A stretch of 64,000 nt of DNA from Clostridiales bacterium. Its GTDB lineage: Bacteria; Bacillota; Clostridia; Peptostreptococcales; Acidaminobacteraceae. This document shows, piece after piece, positions 15,838 to 25,724 of the stretch (position 1 is the first letter of the stretch; every line of letters starts with the position of its first letter). The translations under genes and the position numbers were made by a program. The DNA is taken from the NCBI GenBank assembly GCA_016342415.1, contig JAEIOD010000003.1:248001-312000 (forward strand). Reading direction: 5' to 3'. The notes under the pieces were generated by a model, which worked only from the letters and a program-made list of their open reading frames with translations, had not been told where the DNA came from and did no database searches.

Positions 15838-17292
15838 ATGTTCGGAAAAAAACGTAATGAGATGAAAGAAATGCTTAAGCTTTATCAGGAATTTGATTAT
15901 TTTGGTTTAAAAGATTATCAAGTCAGTGATGAGATGGCAAAAACTTACAAGGAAATTCTACTACTGGGATTATCTGAAGGTAGAACTATTGTTATGGCTA
16001 ACAATAAGATGATTAGTACAGTACCAAAAACAGGTGCTATATCACTTCAACTGGAGTTGTTTGCAGATAATTTCAAGTATGATTCAAACAAGGTATCCAG
16101 TTTGATGTCAAGTACATTTGATGCAGTGGATACTACCAATAGCAATGTTTTGGAAATTGTTGAGACTGTTGAAGATCAGAGGAAACACATTGAGGACATT
16201 GCAGATTCTGGTACAAAAGTATCCGAAAATATCAATGACAATACAACCAAATTAAATAACATCAGTAAAGGTAACCAGCAGATTTTGCAAATCACTGATA
16301 CACTTGATGAAAATATGCAATCACTTCAAAAAATGTTAGGTGAAATCAGTTTTATTGTAAATTCTGTTAATGATATAGCAGAACAAACCAATCTTTTGGC
16401 ACTGAATGCTTCGATTGAAGCAGCTAGAGCTGGCGAACAAGGACGTGGATTTGCGGTAGTTGCTGAGGAAATCAGAAAACTAGCTGAAAATACAAAAGAG
16501 CAATTGGATCAGATGAATGCCTTTACAAAAGAAATAGATGAAAAATCCAGAAGTAGTGTAAAGAGTGTTGTTGAGACTAGAAGTGCAGTCAGTGAACTGA
16601 CCAATGACTATGATGAAATAACAAAATCCTTTGATGAGAGTCAGATTATGGTGGATCAAATCATTTCAAGCATACAGGGTGTTGCCGCATTCATGCAGGA
16701 GTTAACGGCTTCTACTCAAGAGATTAGTGCTTCTATGAATGTTATCACAGAAGAAACCGGGAATATCTCCAACTTTGGATCAACACTAAAAGAATACGCT
16801 GATACATCTGAAGAGATGAAAAATGATTTAGATGGTATTGGAGACGAATACGTCGAAATTGCAAATCTCTTAGTTGAACCGCTTAATAATGGTAGCCATA
16901 CGATTTCCAATAAAGATGTATTAAGCCATTTGGATCGTTCGATAGCAGGTCATGTCAAATGGATGGCAGATCTTAAAACGATAGTTGATACAAAACATAT
17001 TCATGCTTTACAAGGTGACGGTAATAAGTGTGCTTTTGGTTATTTCCATAATGCTATAAAACCTCAAAATGAAACTATCTTGAAGGTTTGGCATAAAGTG
17101 GATCAACCGCATAAAGAACTTCATAACATCTTATCTAAGGTAAATAACAGTATCAAATCAGGTGATACTGTAAGAACAAACAAATTATATGCTGAAGCTG
17201 AATCTTTATCTAGAGAAGTTATTGGGTATATGAATGAACTTAAAACCATTGTAAACAAGTTTAGTTCGGATGAGAACATCTTAAAAAAATAA
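15838..17292 (+). CDS. Soluble methyl-accepting chemoreceptor with CZB domain
   Basis: The 484-residue cytoplasmic chemotaxis receptor has no membrane segment. Residues 85-340 form the MCP coiled coil with the signalling tip ([36 protein letters not shown]). Residues 362-435 are a chemoreceptor zinc-binding (CZB) domain with its His/Cys set ([22 protein letters not shown]). CZB domains bind zinc and sense zinc or reactive oxidants through the Cys. It should control CheA/CheW from the cytoplasm; no other chemotaxis gene lies in the window. A good GGGGGG site precedes the ATG. It ends at a long hairpin at 17308. Confidence 0.93.
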   Translation: MFGKKRNEMKEMLKLYQEFDYFGLKDYQVSDEMAKTYKEILLLGLSEGRTIVMANNKMISTVPKTGAISLQLELFADNFKYDSNKVSSLMSSTFDAVDTTNSNVLEIVETVEDQRKHIEDIADSGTKVSENINDNTTKLNNISKGNQQILQITDTLDENMQSLQKMLGEISFIVNSVNDIAEQTNLLALNASIEAARAGEQGRGFAVVAEEIRKLAENTKEQLDQMNAFTKEIDEKSRSSVKSVVETRSAVSELTNDYDEITKSFDESQIMVDQIISSIQGVAAFMQELTASTQEISASMNVITEETGNISNFGSTLKEYADTSEEMKNDLDGIGDEYVEIANLLVEPLNNGSHTISNKDVLSHLDRSIAGHVKWMADLKTIVDTKHIHALQGDGNKCAFGYFHNAIKPQNETILKVWHKVDQPHKELHNILSKVNNSIKSGDTVRTNKLYAEAESLSREVIGYMNELKTIVNKFSSDENILKK

Positions 17293-17307
17293 TTTAAATC
17301 ACATAAT

Positions 17308-17362
17308 AATGAGAACTATAAATACTGACATATAGTCTGGTGTTTAGAGTTCTTATTTTTTT
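17308..17362 (+). terminator. Terminator after chemoreceptor gene
   Basis: AATGAGAACT-A-TAAATAC pairs with GTGTTTAGAGTTCTTATT, then a run of T residues. Confidence 0.75.
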
Positions 17363-17526
17363 GAAAACAATGACACCTTAGGTGATTGGAAACTGTTCAT
17401 TTGTGCTATTATTTCGTCTTTTGGTACAAATAAGAGATGAGGGAACTCAGATAATCTACCTATAGATCGATCAAAGAATTTTAATAACTTGAAAACATAC
17501 TCTGCATTATTGATCAGAATATAGTC
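17353..17526 (-). pseudogene. C-terminal gene remnant, unidentified
   Basis: On the minus strand a 57-codon frame runs from just after an in-frame TAA to a TAA at 17353 without ATG or ribosome site. It reads like a natural protein end (NAEYVFKLLKFF, RLSEFPHLLFVP, then a Lys-ended tail). The composition resembles coding DNA, so this is probably the 3' scrap of a lost gene. The family is not recognised. It overlaps the chemoreceptor terminator. Confidence 0.3.
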
Positions 17527-17564
17527 TTATAATTTGATTATGATTGAGATGAGATTTTACTCCA

Positions 17565-17604
17565 AAAAAACCGATGTCATCTGTAGGGGTAACATCGGTT
17601 TTTT
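17565..17604. terminator. Terminator of peptidase operon
   Basis: A 13-bp stem AAAAAACCGATGT / ACATCGGTTTTTT with a 14-base loop and A/T tracts on both sides. It ends the minus-strand M42-IadA unit. Confidence 0.9.
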
Positions 17605-17613
17605 ATATAGTGT

Positions 17614-18681
17614 TTATAGTGATAACAAGGATTTTATAGAGTTCTCATCAAGCTCATTAATGATACAAACAGCTAACGTGACTGTGTTTTCAAAGTCTTT
17701 GAAGTTAGCATATGAATGGTGTGTATGAATGTATCTAGAAGGAACGCCAAGAACTAGAGTTGGAATACCCTGATTGGATAAATGAATTTTACCAGCATTT
17801 GTCCCTCCAGACAATCTAACAGCAGCTTGGTATGGAATATCATATTTATCTGCAACTTGATGTGCTAATTCGATGAACCGATGATGGGCAACATAAGAGT
17901 TGTCTCTAAATCTAATCTGTGGTCCTTTACCAAGTACCCCTTGAGCTAAGGTATCATCTAAATAAACATCATCGGCAGGTGTGCCTTCAAAGACAATTGC
18001 CAAGTCTGGTTTCACTTGTCTTGCTGTTACCATAGCACCACGTGTACCAACTTCTTCTTGAACGGCTAGAGCGCCAACTATGTTTATATCTTTTAGCTCA
18101 GGTAGCTGGTTTAAAGTGGTTATCACAGCAGCACAGCCTAATCGGTTATCAAAAGCTTTACCCATCATGATGTTGGTATCCGGATTATAGTTAAATTCTA
18201 CCGAAGGCACGATTGGTGCTCCAACACTGATATGATACTGCTTTAAAACTTCTTCTCGTGATGAAGCGCCAACATCAATAGAAAGGTCTTCTAAAGTAAT
18301 TTTCTTGTTTTTTTCTTCTGATGTCATAAAATGAGGTGGCTTGGATGTAACGATGCCTTTGATATAGTCTCCCTTATTATTTTTGATTGAAACCAAATGA
18401 GCAGGGAGGTTATGTGTAATCCAGCCTCCTAAAGGTATAAATTTAATCAAGCCATTTTGTGTGATGCTTTGAACCATAAATCCGACCTCGTCTAAATGAG
18501 CATCTAACATAATAGTAAAAGGTTTTTGTTTAGATTCTTTTCTAATATATGTATTCATTAAAGAATCGGTATGAACTTCTAAATCCTGACACTGCTGTGT
18601 TACAAGGTTAACAACCAAGTCTTCATAACCTGGGGCACCATTACAATTGGATAACGCTTTAATTAATTCTATTTGATTCAT
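17614..18681 (-). CDS. M42-family metallo-aminopeptidase
   Basis: The 355-residue peptidase of the M42 (tetrahedral aminopeptidase/PepA-like) family cuts residues from peptide N-termini. Two-metal ligands and catalytic residues are visible: MLDAHLDEVGFM (His, Asp), GKAFDNRLGC (bridging Asp), VQEEVGTRGA (catalytic Glu and metal Glu), FEGTP and the C-terminal HTHHSYAN. The usual length is 340-360 residues. Its ATG overlaps the stop of iadA by four bases, so the two are coupled and both are read from the sigma-54-type promoter at 19836. It probably finishes degradation of imported peptides. Confidence 0.93.
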   Translation of the reverse strand: MNQIELIKALSNCNGAPGYEDLVVNLVTQQCQDLEVHTDSLMNTYIRKESKQKPFTIMLDAHLDEVGFMVQSITQNGLIKFIPLGGWITHNLPAHLVSIKNNKGDYIKGIVTSKPPHFMTSEEKNKKITLEDLSIDVGASSREEVLKQYHISVGAPIVPSVEFNYNPDTNIMMGKAFDNRLGCAAVITTLNQLPELKDINIVGALAVQEEVGTRGAMVTARQVKPDLAIVFEGTPADDVYLDDTLAQGVLGKGPQIRFRDNSYVAHHRFIELAHQVADKYDIPYQAAVRLSGGTNAGKIHLSNQGIPTLVLGVPSRYIHTHHSYANFKDFENTVTLAVCIINELDENSIKSLLSL

Positions 18682-19811
18682 GATGAACTCCTTTCAAAAG
18701 TACCTGTTTTTTTTATGATGTTGTTTTCGATTAAAAATTGTCCTTTTGCCATGACATGTACAATATCCAATGATTGATTGAAAAAAATCATATCCGCATC
18801 AGAATTTTCTGCTATAACACCTTTATTAGGATATTGACCTATGGATTTGGCTACGTTGGAAGTACAAATGGGTAAAACCTCTTCAAGGGTTCTATCCATT
18901 TCAAGTAAAGCTTTTATGGTTTCATAAAGCGTTTTTGGGGAGCTGACTCCCATACCGACCACTTCTTTTTGTTCATTCCATTTAGGTGACGAACCATTTG
19001 CGTCCGAGCTTAAAGTGATATGGCCAGCGGGTAATGATTGTAGAGCATGTGATAGTTTTAAAAGCGGCTCTTTATTTAGACTTGCTGTAAAATCAATCAT
19101 GCCACCCATTTGTGCAAATTTTAAGGCATCATCATATATCTTTTGAACATGAGTTGGTTTAAATAATCCAATGGGTAAAGAAGTTTCCTCTAGGAGCTTA
19201 TAAACATGATTTAATGATTGTTCGTCCTGCCCCATATGTAAATGTATGTAACCTTGTTTATTAGAGATCATTGATGCGAGTCTAACTTGTGTTGCAGCTC
19301 TTTTAAATTCTTCATAACTGATATATGAAGCCCTATGATCTGAAATTGCGAGTTTTAAACCTAGTATTTCATTGACAAAAACAATATCTTTTTCTACAGA
19401 ACCGGTTAATGTAATTGAGGGGTATCGATACCCACCAGTCAAACAAAATGCTGTGATACCTTCTTCGTTCAGTGCTTTGGTCTTAGCGAGTAAGTTTTCA
19501 ATATTTCTTGTATAAACATCGGTTCCTAATAAACCAACCACTGTTGTAATGCCACAAGAAGTAAGTTCGGATAATTGAACTTCAGGTACACGGGTTGTAA
19601 ATCCACCTTCGCCACCACCGCCTGTAATGTGAACGTGTTGGTCAATAAATCCTGGTGTTAAGATCAACTGACTGCCATCAATAATTTCTGCTTGGTCGAA
19701 TGGTTTGATGAAGTCACTGATTTTTGAAATTTTATCACCGACAATAAGAATATCTTTAATGCCGATGTTCTCTGGTGCATAGATATAAATATTTTTTATT
19801 AATTTAATCAT
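18678..19811 (-). CDS. iadA: Isoaspartyl dipeptidase
   Basis: The 377-residue amidohydrolase (M38 family) hydrolyses beta-aspartyl dipeptides that arise from damaged proteins. Diagnostic segments are GFIDQHVHITGGGGEGG near residue 60 (metal His pair and the glycine-rich loop specific to IadA), SCGITTVVG, GGYRYP, SDHRASY, YIHLHMG and LSSDANGS (catalytic Asp). A Lys that would be carboxylated to bridge the metals is not identified with certainty. GGAGG precedes its ATG. It is first gene of the minus-strand unit with the M42 peptidase and faces the sigma-54 activator gene. Confidence 0.93.
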   Translation of the reverse strand: MIKLIKNIYIYAPENIGIKDILIVGDKISKISDFIKPFDQAEIIDGSQLILTPGFIDQHVHITGGGGEGGFTTRVPEVQLSELTSCGITTVVGLLGTDVYTRNIENLLAKTKALNEEGITAFCLTGGYRYPSITLTGSVEKDIVFVNEILGLKLAISDHRASYISYEEFKRAATQVRLASMISNKQGYIHLHMGQDEQSLNHVYKLLEETSLPIGLFKPTHVQKIYDDALKFAQMGGMIDFTASLNKEPLLKLSHALQSLPAGHITLSSDANGSSPKWNEQKEVVGMGVSSPKTLYETIKALLEMDRTLEEVLPICTSNVAKSIGQYPNKGVIAENSDADMIFFNQSLDIVHVMAKGQFLIENNIIKKTGTFERSSS

Positions 19812-19835
19812 AATAAGCCTCCTGTTATAATATAA

Positions 19836-19852
19836 AGCAAGTTACTTGCCAA
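19836..19852 (-). promoter_or_regulatory. Sigma-54 (-24/-12) promoter for iadA-M42
   Basis: On the minus strand TTGGCAAGTAACTTGCT fits the TGGCAC-N5-TTGCA consensus, with GG and GC exactly 12 bp apart. It lies 25 bp upstream of the iadA start and beside a sigma-54 activator gene. Confidence 0.85.
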
Positions 19853-19913
19853 CTTCTTTTACATAAGCTACCATTAGAGTAGAATAATAAAAAACTAGGA
19901 TTAAGGTGAAATA

Positions 19914-21923
19914 ATGAAAAATAAATTAACGGTAATTGCACTCAAAAGTAAAACACTTAAAACACTCACAAATTATTTTAAAGAAACCCTTTCTGACTAT
20001 TTAGAGGTAATTGGTTATTTGGATCATGAGTATGTACCAGAAATGGATGATAGCCAAGTTGTCGTGTTATCTGGAGAAAAGGTATGGAGAGAACTGGGAG
20101 ATAAACTCAAAAATAAACAATGTTTTAGCAGTGAAAGAGAGTTGGATTATAGAAATTTGAATCAACTCACAATGATTAAACCGTTTACCAATGTTTATGT
20201 TGTTACCGATGATCAAGAGGGGGCAATAAATGCTACTGATAGCTTAAGGAAGTTGGATATAAACCAATTGAACTATATTCCTTTCTATCCTGGGGCTGAT
20301 ATCCTAGAAGGTGTTCATACTGCTGTCACATTAGGAGAAATGCAATATGTCCCTAATACTGTTCAAGTCAAAATTGACTTAGGTACTAGAATCCCGAGTA
20401 TTTCAGCAATTATAGATATTTGTAATGTATTTCACATTCCACCACAGGTAATCAATGCAATCAGCAATAGTTATATGTCAAATCACATACAGTTATTAAA
20501 GATGAATCACATGCATTTACAAAGCATTCATGATACTGAACAAGTTGTTAGAAGTGTCTTTAACAATTCGAAGGATGGTATGTGTTTGATAGATCATAAT
20601 GGTTTGGTAAAGACGGTCAGCACCACCTTTTTAGGAATGTTAAAATTAGGTGATGATAACATCATTGGATGTGATATCGCTGAGTTATTAGAAAGCTCGG
20701 ATGTCTCTCAAACCTTTGAAGATTTTTTATATGAACCAGTTGTTATCAAAAATAGAGAGGGTAGAGAAATTTTAATTAATACCACTGAAATGAACCTATC
20801 CAATAATAAGGCAATACTGATTTATTCAAGTTATACATCTGATATCAATGCTATGGAAGTCATTATTAGAAAAAATAAAGACCATAAACTTAATAAGGAA
20901 CGTTATGATTTTTCAAGTTATCTCACACGAGATAATGAGACTTTGGAAATGATAGAAAAAACAAAACGGCTGGCACTTAATGAGTCGACTATTTTGATAC
21001 AGGGTGAGTCCGGAACGGGCAAAGAGATTTTAGCTCAATCAATTCATAATGCTTCTACTAGAAGAAATCAACCTTTTGTACCGGTTAACTTTGCAGGTAT
21101 GCAGTCAAATTTATTGGAAAGTGAATTGTTTGGTTATGTGGATGGTGCATTTACAGGTGCTGTAAAAGGCGGCAGCAAAGGTTTGTTTGAAATGGCTCAT
21201 AAAGGTACTATTTTCTTTGATGAGATTGGGGATGCACCGATGAGTTTCCAAGTCCGTTTACTTAGGGTATTACAAGAGCAAGAAATTAGAAGAATAGGGG
21301 ATTCAAAGCGTATCCCTATTGATGTTAGAGTTATTGCTGCAACTAATAAAGATCTGTTTTCAATGGTTAAGAACAATGAGTTTAGAGAAGATTTGTTTTA
21401 TCGTATTTGTGTGATACCAATAAATACAGTGCCAGTCCGTGAAAGACCTTCTGACATATTATATATTATGAATTATTTTATAAAAAAACAGATGAATGAT
21501 AATCAAATGACAGTACAACATTTTTGTTCAAATGATGTGATTAAGTTCTTTGAGTCGTATAAATGGACTGGTAATGTAAGAGAGATCATTAATGTTGTGA
21601 CTTATATGATTGCAATGAAGAGTGTCCATAAAATCACATTAATTGATTTACCGAAGTATATGTTTAAAGGTGACTCGATAGTAGTTGAAACCTTATCATT
21701 ACACGAACATGCTATTTTATCTATTGTAAAGAACACACCCAAAATTGGCAGAAAAAATATTGCCAACAGGCTTAAAAGTAATGATATGGATATGAGCGAA
21801 GGTAAGATTAGAACTTATTTAAAGAATTTGAGTGAACTTCAGTTGATAAAAATAAATAATACAAGAGGTGGTTGTGTGATAACAAACCATGGTGAGTTGT
21901 TGTTAAATAAGATTAATAATTAG
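19914..21923 (+). CDS. Sigma-54-dependent transcription activator
   Basis: The 669-residue enhancer-binding protein has an N-terminal sensory region (1-190) resembling those of other Gram-positive activators, a PAS-like domain (about 210-320) and an AAA+ domain (345-580) with Walker A GESGTGKE, the sigma-54 contact motif GAFTGA, Walker B GTIFFDEIGD and arginine-finger region REDLFYRICVIPI. The C-terminus (about 595-669) is a winged-helix-like module (RKNIANRLK...GKIRTYLKNLSEL) rather than the usual Fis HTH. It sits between two sigma-54 promoters, one for peptidases and one for the peptide transporter, so it very probably drives both. The ligand is likely a peptide or amino acid (inference). 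Confidence 0.94.
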   Translation: MKNKLTVIALKSKTLKTLTNYFKETLSDYLEVIGYLDHEYVPEMDDSQVVVLSGEKVWRELGDKLKNKQCFSSERELDYRNLNQLTMIKPFTNVYVVTDDQEGAINATDSLRKLDINQLNYIPFYPGADILEGVHTAVTLGEMQYVPNTVQVKIDLGTRIPSISAIIDICNVFHIPPQVINAISNSYMSNHIQLLKMNHMHLQSIHDTEQVVRSVFNNSKDGMCLIDHNGLVKTVSTTFLGMLKLGDDNIIGCDIAELLESSDVSQTFEDFLYEPVVIKNREGREILINTTEMNLSNNKAILIYSSYTSDINAMEVIIRKNKDHKLNKERYDFSSYLTRDNETLEMIEKTKRLALNESTILIQGESGTGKEILAQSIHNASTRRNQPFVPVNFAGMQSNLLESELFGYVDGAFTGAVKGGSKGLFEMAHKGTIFFDEIGDAPMSFQVRLLRVLQEQEIRRIGDSKRIPIDVRVIAATNKDLFSMVKNNEFREDLFYRICVIPINTVPVRERPSDILYIMNYFIKKQMNDNQMTVQHFCSNDVIKFFESYKWTGNVREIINVVTYMIAMKSVHKITLIDLPKYMFKGDSIVVETLSLHEHAILSIVKNTPKIGRKNIANRLKSNDMDMSEGKIRTYLKNLSELQLIKINNTRGGCVITNHGELLLNKINN

Positions 21924-21924
21924 G

Positions 21925-21971
21925 CTATTAGGTTGTTTTGGTTTATTCGAAACGACCTAATAGTTTTTTTT
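21925..21971 (+). terminator. Terminator after sigma-54 activator gene
   Basis: CTATTAGGT / ACCTAATAG stem extended by TGTTT / AAACG, followed by eight T residues. Confidence 0.85.
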
Positions 21972-22016
21972 ACATGGTGTTATGGATGTCATTCACAAAA
22001 TATACACCCTATTGTT

Positions 22017-22034
22017 TTGGCATCAATATTGCAT
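22017..22034 (+). promoter_or_regulatory. Sigma-54 (-24/-12) promoter for the peptide transporter operon
   Basis: TTGGCATCAATATTGCA places GG and GC at the required 12-bp distance. It starts 46 bp before the SBP ribosome site region. An imperfect GGTGT...ACACC pair (21976/22004) upstream could be the activator's binding site. Confidence 0.85.
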
Positions 22035-22079
22035 CTCTTATAGATAACTGATGAAACAGTATATTTATAGGAGGGCAAA

Positions 22080-23780
22080 ATGGCAAAAAAATTATTAGTG
22101 ATGTTGGTCGTGTTGGCAATGACATTTGCATGCATTGGATGTTCATCAAATAACAACGTAACATTGAATGATGTATCGGGTACGGGAAATAATGCATCAA
22201 CTGAAAGTACCAGTGCTCAAGAAACAACAACACAGGATCCAACAAGAGAATTAACGATAGGACTTGCAGGTGATGCGTATTCATTAGATCCGTATCCTCT
22301 GAATGAAACAATTACAAATGGAATTAATCATCATATATTTGAACCTCTAGTAAGAAAGAATCCTTCTTTACAAAACGAAGGTGTACTAGCAGAATCTTGG
22401 GAAGTAAATGATGATGGTACAGTGTGGACATTCAAATTAAGAGAGGGTGTAAAATTCCATAATGGTAATACCTTTGACGTTAACGATGTTTTGTATACAT
22501 ATGAGAGAGCTTTAACAGATATGTCTGCTTTTAAAGGTATGTTATCTACTTTAGACAGTATGAGAGTAATAGACGATTATACATTTGAAATGATAATGAT
22601 TCAACCAAATGTTTTATTGTTATCTCAGATCAACTCATTGGTTATTATGGATAAAGAGACATGTGAAGGTTTATCTGATGAAGAGATAGCTTTAACTCCA
22701 GTAGGTACTGGTATGTACAAACTAATAGAACATGTCAGAGAAGATAGAGTTGTATTTGAAAGAAATGAAGAGTATTGGGGTGAAAAACCAGAAGCAACAA
22801 AAGTAACTTATAAACCAATCACAAATGAAGGTACAAGAACTGCGAACATCATCTCAGGTGCTGTGGATATGATTACAGATGTACCAGTAAGAGATACTGT
22901 TATTATTGAAACCGATGATAAAATTAAAATTATGGATGCACCGAGTTTAAGAGTTATTTATCTAAACTTGGCAGGTTGGACTGCTACTCCTAGTTTAGAT
23001 TCTGAAAAACCTATGAAGTCACCAGATGGTTCAAATCCATTCCAAAAAATTGAGGTTAGAGAAGCGATCTATAGAGCAATTGATGAAGAGACAATCATCA
23101 AGCAAGTTATGAACGGTTTTGCTGTACCAGCGGCTACGTATATCCCAGAAGGATTCAATGGCTATAATCCAAATGTAAAGCGATTATCTTTTGATCCTGA
23201 AAAAGCAGAGGCGTTATTAGATGAAGCCGGTTATCCTAAAAAAGATGATGGTTATAGATTTGAGATTACATTAGATGCCTCAAATGATCGTTATGTAAAT
23301 GATGGTGATATTGCTGCAGCTGTAGCAGGATATTTAGAAAAAGTAGGTATTAAAGTTAACATCAACTTGATGTCTAGAACGGTATTCTTTAGTTATATCA
23401 GTGCGTCAAACAAAACCGGAGACAATACACATCTTTGTATGACTGGTTGGGCTGATAGTGGTGGAGAAAGTACACTTATGGGCATGGATATGATTTACAG
23501 TAAAACACAAGATGGACCAGTTAAAGATGGCTTTGGTGGTGTTAATAGAGGATTCTATACCAATGAAAAAGTAGATGCTTTAGTAGATCAAGCCATGTCA
23601 ACAACGGATGAAGTTAATAGAGATCAAATCATGCAAGAAGCTTGGCAAATAGCAGCAGATGATATTTCTTATATTCCACTTCATTTCCAAAAAGATATTT
23701 ATGCGGTAAGTGATAGAATCACATACACACCAAGATACAACAAGTATGTTTATGCTTGGGATGTAACATTTAATGACTAA
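22080..23780 (+). CDS. Peptide ABC transporter substrate-binding lipoprotein
   Basis: The 566-residue family-5 extracellular solute-binding protein has an N-terminal lipoprotein signal ending in FACIGC, with C21 as lipid anchor, then a Ser/Thr-rich linker. The mature part starts RELTIGLAGDAYSLDP and shows typical DppA/OppA features (EPLVRKN, WTFKLREGVKFHNG, GTGMYKL, REAIYRAID, FDPEKAEALLDEAGY). It captures peptides outside the cell for the two permeases and two ATPases encoded next. AGGAGG precedes its ATG. It is first gene of the sigma-54 promoter operon at 22017. The adjoining isoaspartyl dipeptidase suggests peptide or isoaspartyl-peptide substrates. Confidence 0.95.
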   Translation: MAKKLLVMLVVLAMTFACIGCSSNNNVTLNDVSGTGNNASTESTSAQETTTQDPTRELTIGLAGDAYSLDPYPLNETITNGINHHIFEPLVRKNPSLQNEGVLAESWEVNDDGTVWTFKLREGVKFHNGNTFDVNDVLYTYERALTDMSAFKGMLSTLDSMRVIDDYTFEMIMIQPNVLLLSQINSLVIMDKETCEGLSDEEIALTPVGTGMYKLIEHVREDRVVFERNEEYWGEKPEATKVTYKPITNEGTRTANIISGAVDMITDVPVRDTVIIETDDKIKIMDAPSLRVIYLNLAGWTATPSLDSEKPMKSPDGSNPFQKIEVREAIYRAIDEETIIKQVMNGFAVPAATYIPEGFNGYNPNVKRLSFDPEKAEALLDEAGYPKKDDGYRFEITLDASNDRYVNDGDIAAAVAGYLEKVGIKVNINLMSRTVFFSYISASNKTGDNTHLCMTGWADSGGESTLMGMDMIYSKTQDGPVKDGFGGVNRGFYTNEKVDALVDQAMSTTDEVNRDQIMQEAWQIAADDISYIPLHFQKDIYAVSDRITYTPRYNKYVYAWDVTFND

Positions 23781-23837
23781 TCAAAGAGAGGGACTTGTCC
23801 CTTTCTTTAAGATTCTATAATTCGATTTGGGGGGAAT

Positions 23838-24803
23838 ATGTTAAAGTACATCGTAAAGAGATTCGGTCAATTGGTGATTGTCTTGTTTATCGTCTCAATT
23901 TTGGTTTTTTTCTTAACAAGTATTGTAGGTAATCCTTTAGATTTACTGGTGAGAGAAAATGCAACGCCACATGAAGTAGAAGTTGCAAGACAATACTTAG
24001 GTTTAGATAAACCTTTGTATGTTCAATATTTTAGATTTATGAAAAATGCATTACAAGGAGATTTTGGTTTGTCTTATATGTACCATCAATCTGCTTTGAA
24101 AATGATTGCAGAGAGGTTCCCTGCAACACTTGAAATGGTATTTGTGGCCATGATTATTTCCATATTTGGAGGGGTTGGCTTTGGTGTATATGCTGGTGCT
24201 TATCCTAAACGGAGAAGCAGCAAGATTATTATGACTTGTTCGATTGCAGGGATATCTTTACCTTCCTTCTGGATTGGTATGGTGATGATTTTTGTATTTG
24301 GACTTAAACTAGGATGGTTTCCGGTTTCAGGACGGGGTGAGGTCGGTATGATATTCGGGATAGAAACCAGCTTGGCAACCTTAGATGGTTGGCATCATAT
24401 AATTTTACCTGCACTGACACTTGGTATGGGATCTGTTGCAAGTGTCATGCGATTAACTCGTGCAGGGATGCAAGAGAATATGAAACAAGATTATGTAAAA
24501 TTTGCGCGTGCAAAAGGTGTGAAAAATCATAAAGTATTATTTGGACATGCTTTAAAGAATACTCTGATTCCTGTCGTGACTATTTTCGGTATGCAACTGG
24601 GTTCGTTGATTGCATTTACTACAATCACTGAGACAATCTTCGCATGGCCAGGTATGGGTAAGTTAATCATCGATTCTATCAACTCGGCTGATAGACCGAT
24701 TATCTCTGCTTATATTCTGTTTGTTGCCATGATGTTCGTTGTCATCAATTTCTGTGTTGATATTTTATATACCGTTATTGATCCAAGAATTGAAATATCA
24801 TAG
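23838..24803 (+). CDS. oppB: Peptide ABC transporter permease (OppB/DppB type)
   Basis: The 321-residue inner-membrane permease has about six hydrophobic helices. It starts MLKYIVKRFGQLVIVLFIVS, shows GDFGLSY and carries the cytoplasmic EAA loop (QDYVKFARAKGVKNHKVLFGHALKN) that docks the ATPase. GGGGGG lies before the ATG. It is second gene of the transporter operon; ten bases separate it from the partner permease. The specific Opp/Dpp name is by similarity of arrangement, not proven substrate. Confidence 0.94.
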   Translation: MLKYIVKRFGQLVIVLFIVSILVFFLTSIVGNPLDLLVRENATPHEVEVARQYLGLDKPLYVQYFRFMKNALQGDFGLSYMYHQSALKMIAERFPATLEMVFVAMIISIFGGVGFGVYAGAYPKRRSSKIIMTCSIAGISLPSFWIGMVMIFVFGLKLGWFPVSGRGEVGMIFGIETSLATLDGWHHIILPALTLGMGSVASVMRLTRAGMQENMKQDYVKFARAKGVKNHKVLFGHALKNTLIPVVTIFGMQLGSLIAFTTITETIFAWPGMGKLIIDSINSADRPIISAYILFVAMMFVVINFCVDILYTVIDPRIEIS

Positions 24804-24812
24804 GAGGATATC

Positions 24813-25715
24813 ATGAGTGAATTAGTCATAAAAGAAACAAAATTAAATAAAATGTTACAATCAGAAAGCTGGTACAATTACAAACATTCATGGACTGCTA
24901 GGATTGGTAGTTTCTTAATCATATCAATCGTACTTATTGCACTCTTAGGTCCGTTTATTGTACCTCAAGATCCTTATAATCTAGCAGAGTTATCATTAGA
25001 AAATGCCTATTTGCCACCAGTGTGGGAAGAAGGGGGACAAATGCCATTTCTTCTTGGTACAGACCAACAAGGTCGTGATATTGTAAGTGCCATGGTTTAT
25101 GGTAGTCGTGTTTCTTTGTTTATCGGTATTGTTGGAACTTTGATGGCAAGCGTATTTGGTATCACTATGGGTTTATTATCAGGCTATTTTGGTGGTAAAG
25201 TGGACAGTATTATCATGAGAATCGCTGATGTGCAGTTGTCATTTCCATCTCTTTTAATCGCTTTGTTTTTAATGACCATTATTGGTCAAGGGGTACTGAA
25301 TATCCTAATTGCGCTACTTTTGGTAGGCTGGGTAAGGTATGCAAGAACCGTAAGAGGTGCGACCCTATCGGTTATTCAGAACGAGTATATAGAAGCGACT
25401 AAAGTCATTGGTTTATCTCATATAAGAGTCATGTTAAAACATGTTTTACCTAATGTCTTGACATCAATTATTGTACTTTCAACCATACAAGTCGGTGGTT
25501 TTATTTTAACGGAAGCAACTCTGTCGTTTTTAGGTATGGGTGTTCCGATTACAAAACCCTCTTTAGGAATGTTGTGTAGTAATGGTTTTTCAGTATTGTA
25601 CAGTGGCTTATGGTGGGTTTCTATATTCCCTGGTCTTTATATTATGATGATTGTATTTGGGATTAACCTTATGGGTGACTTCTTACGTGATGAATTTAAT
25701 CCAAAACTGAAATAG
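24813..25715 (+). CDS. oppC: Peptide ABC transporter permease (OppC/DppC type)
   Basis: This 300-residue permease partner has a cytoplasmic N-terminus, one early helix (ARIGSFLIISIVLIALLGPF), the family sequence LLGTDQQGRDIVSAMVYGSR and a second EAA loop (NEYIEATKVIGLSHIRVMLKHVLPN). GGAGG precedes its ATG. It forms the transmembrane heterodimer with the preceding gene product. The operon order SBP-B-C-D-F is the classic Opp order. Confidence 0.94.
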   Translation: MSELVIKETKLNKMLQSESWYNYKHSWTARIGSFLIISIVLIALLGPFIVPQDPYNLAELSLENAYLPPVWEEGGQMPFLLGTDQQGRDIVSAMVYGSRVSLFIGIVGTLMASVFGITMGLLSGYFGGKVDSIIMRIADVQLSFPSLLIALFLMTIIGQGVLNILIALLLVGWVRYARTVRGATLSVIQNEYIEATKVIGLSHIRVMLKHVLPNVLTSIIVLSTIQVGGFILTEATLSFLGMGVPITKPSLGMLCSNGFSVLYSGLWWVSIFPGLYIMMIVFGINLMGDFLRDEFNPKLK

Positions 25716-25724
25716 GGGGCAGCA

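Noticed and set aside
15674-15865. 63-codon frame before the chemoreceptor
   Set aside because: No ribosome site, low-complexity product, and it overlaps the well-supported start of the chemoreceptor.
17534-17728. 64-codon plus-strand frame
   Set aside because: It runs through the operon terminator and antisense to the M42 gene; no ribosome site.
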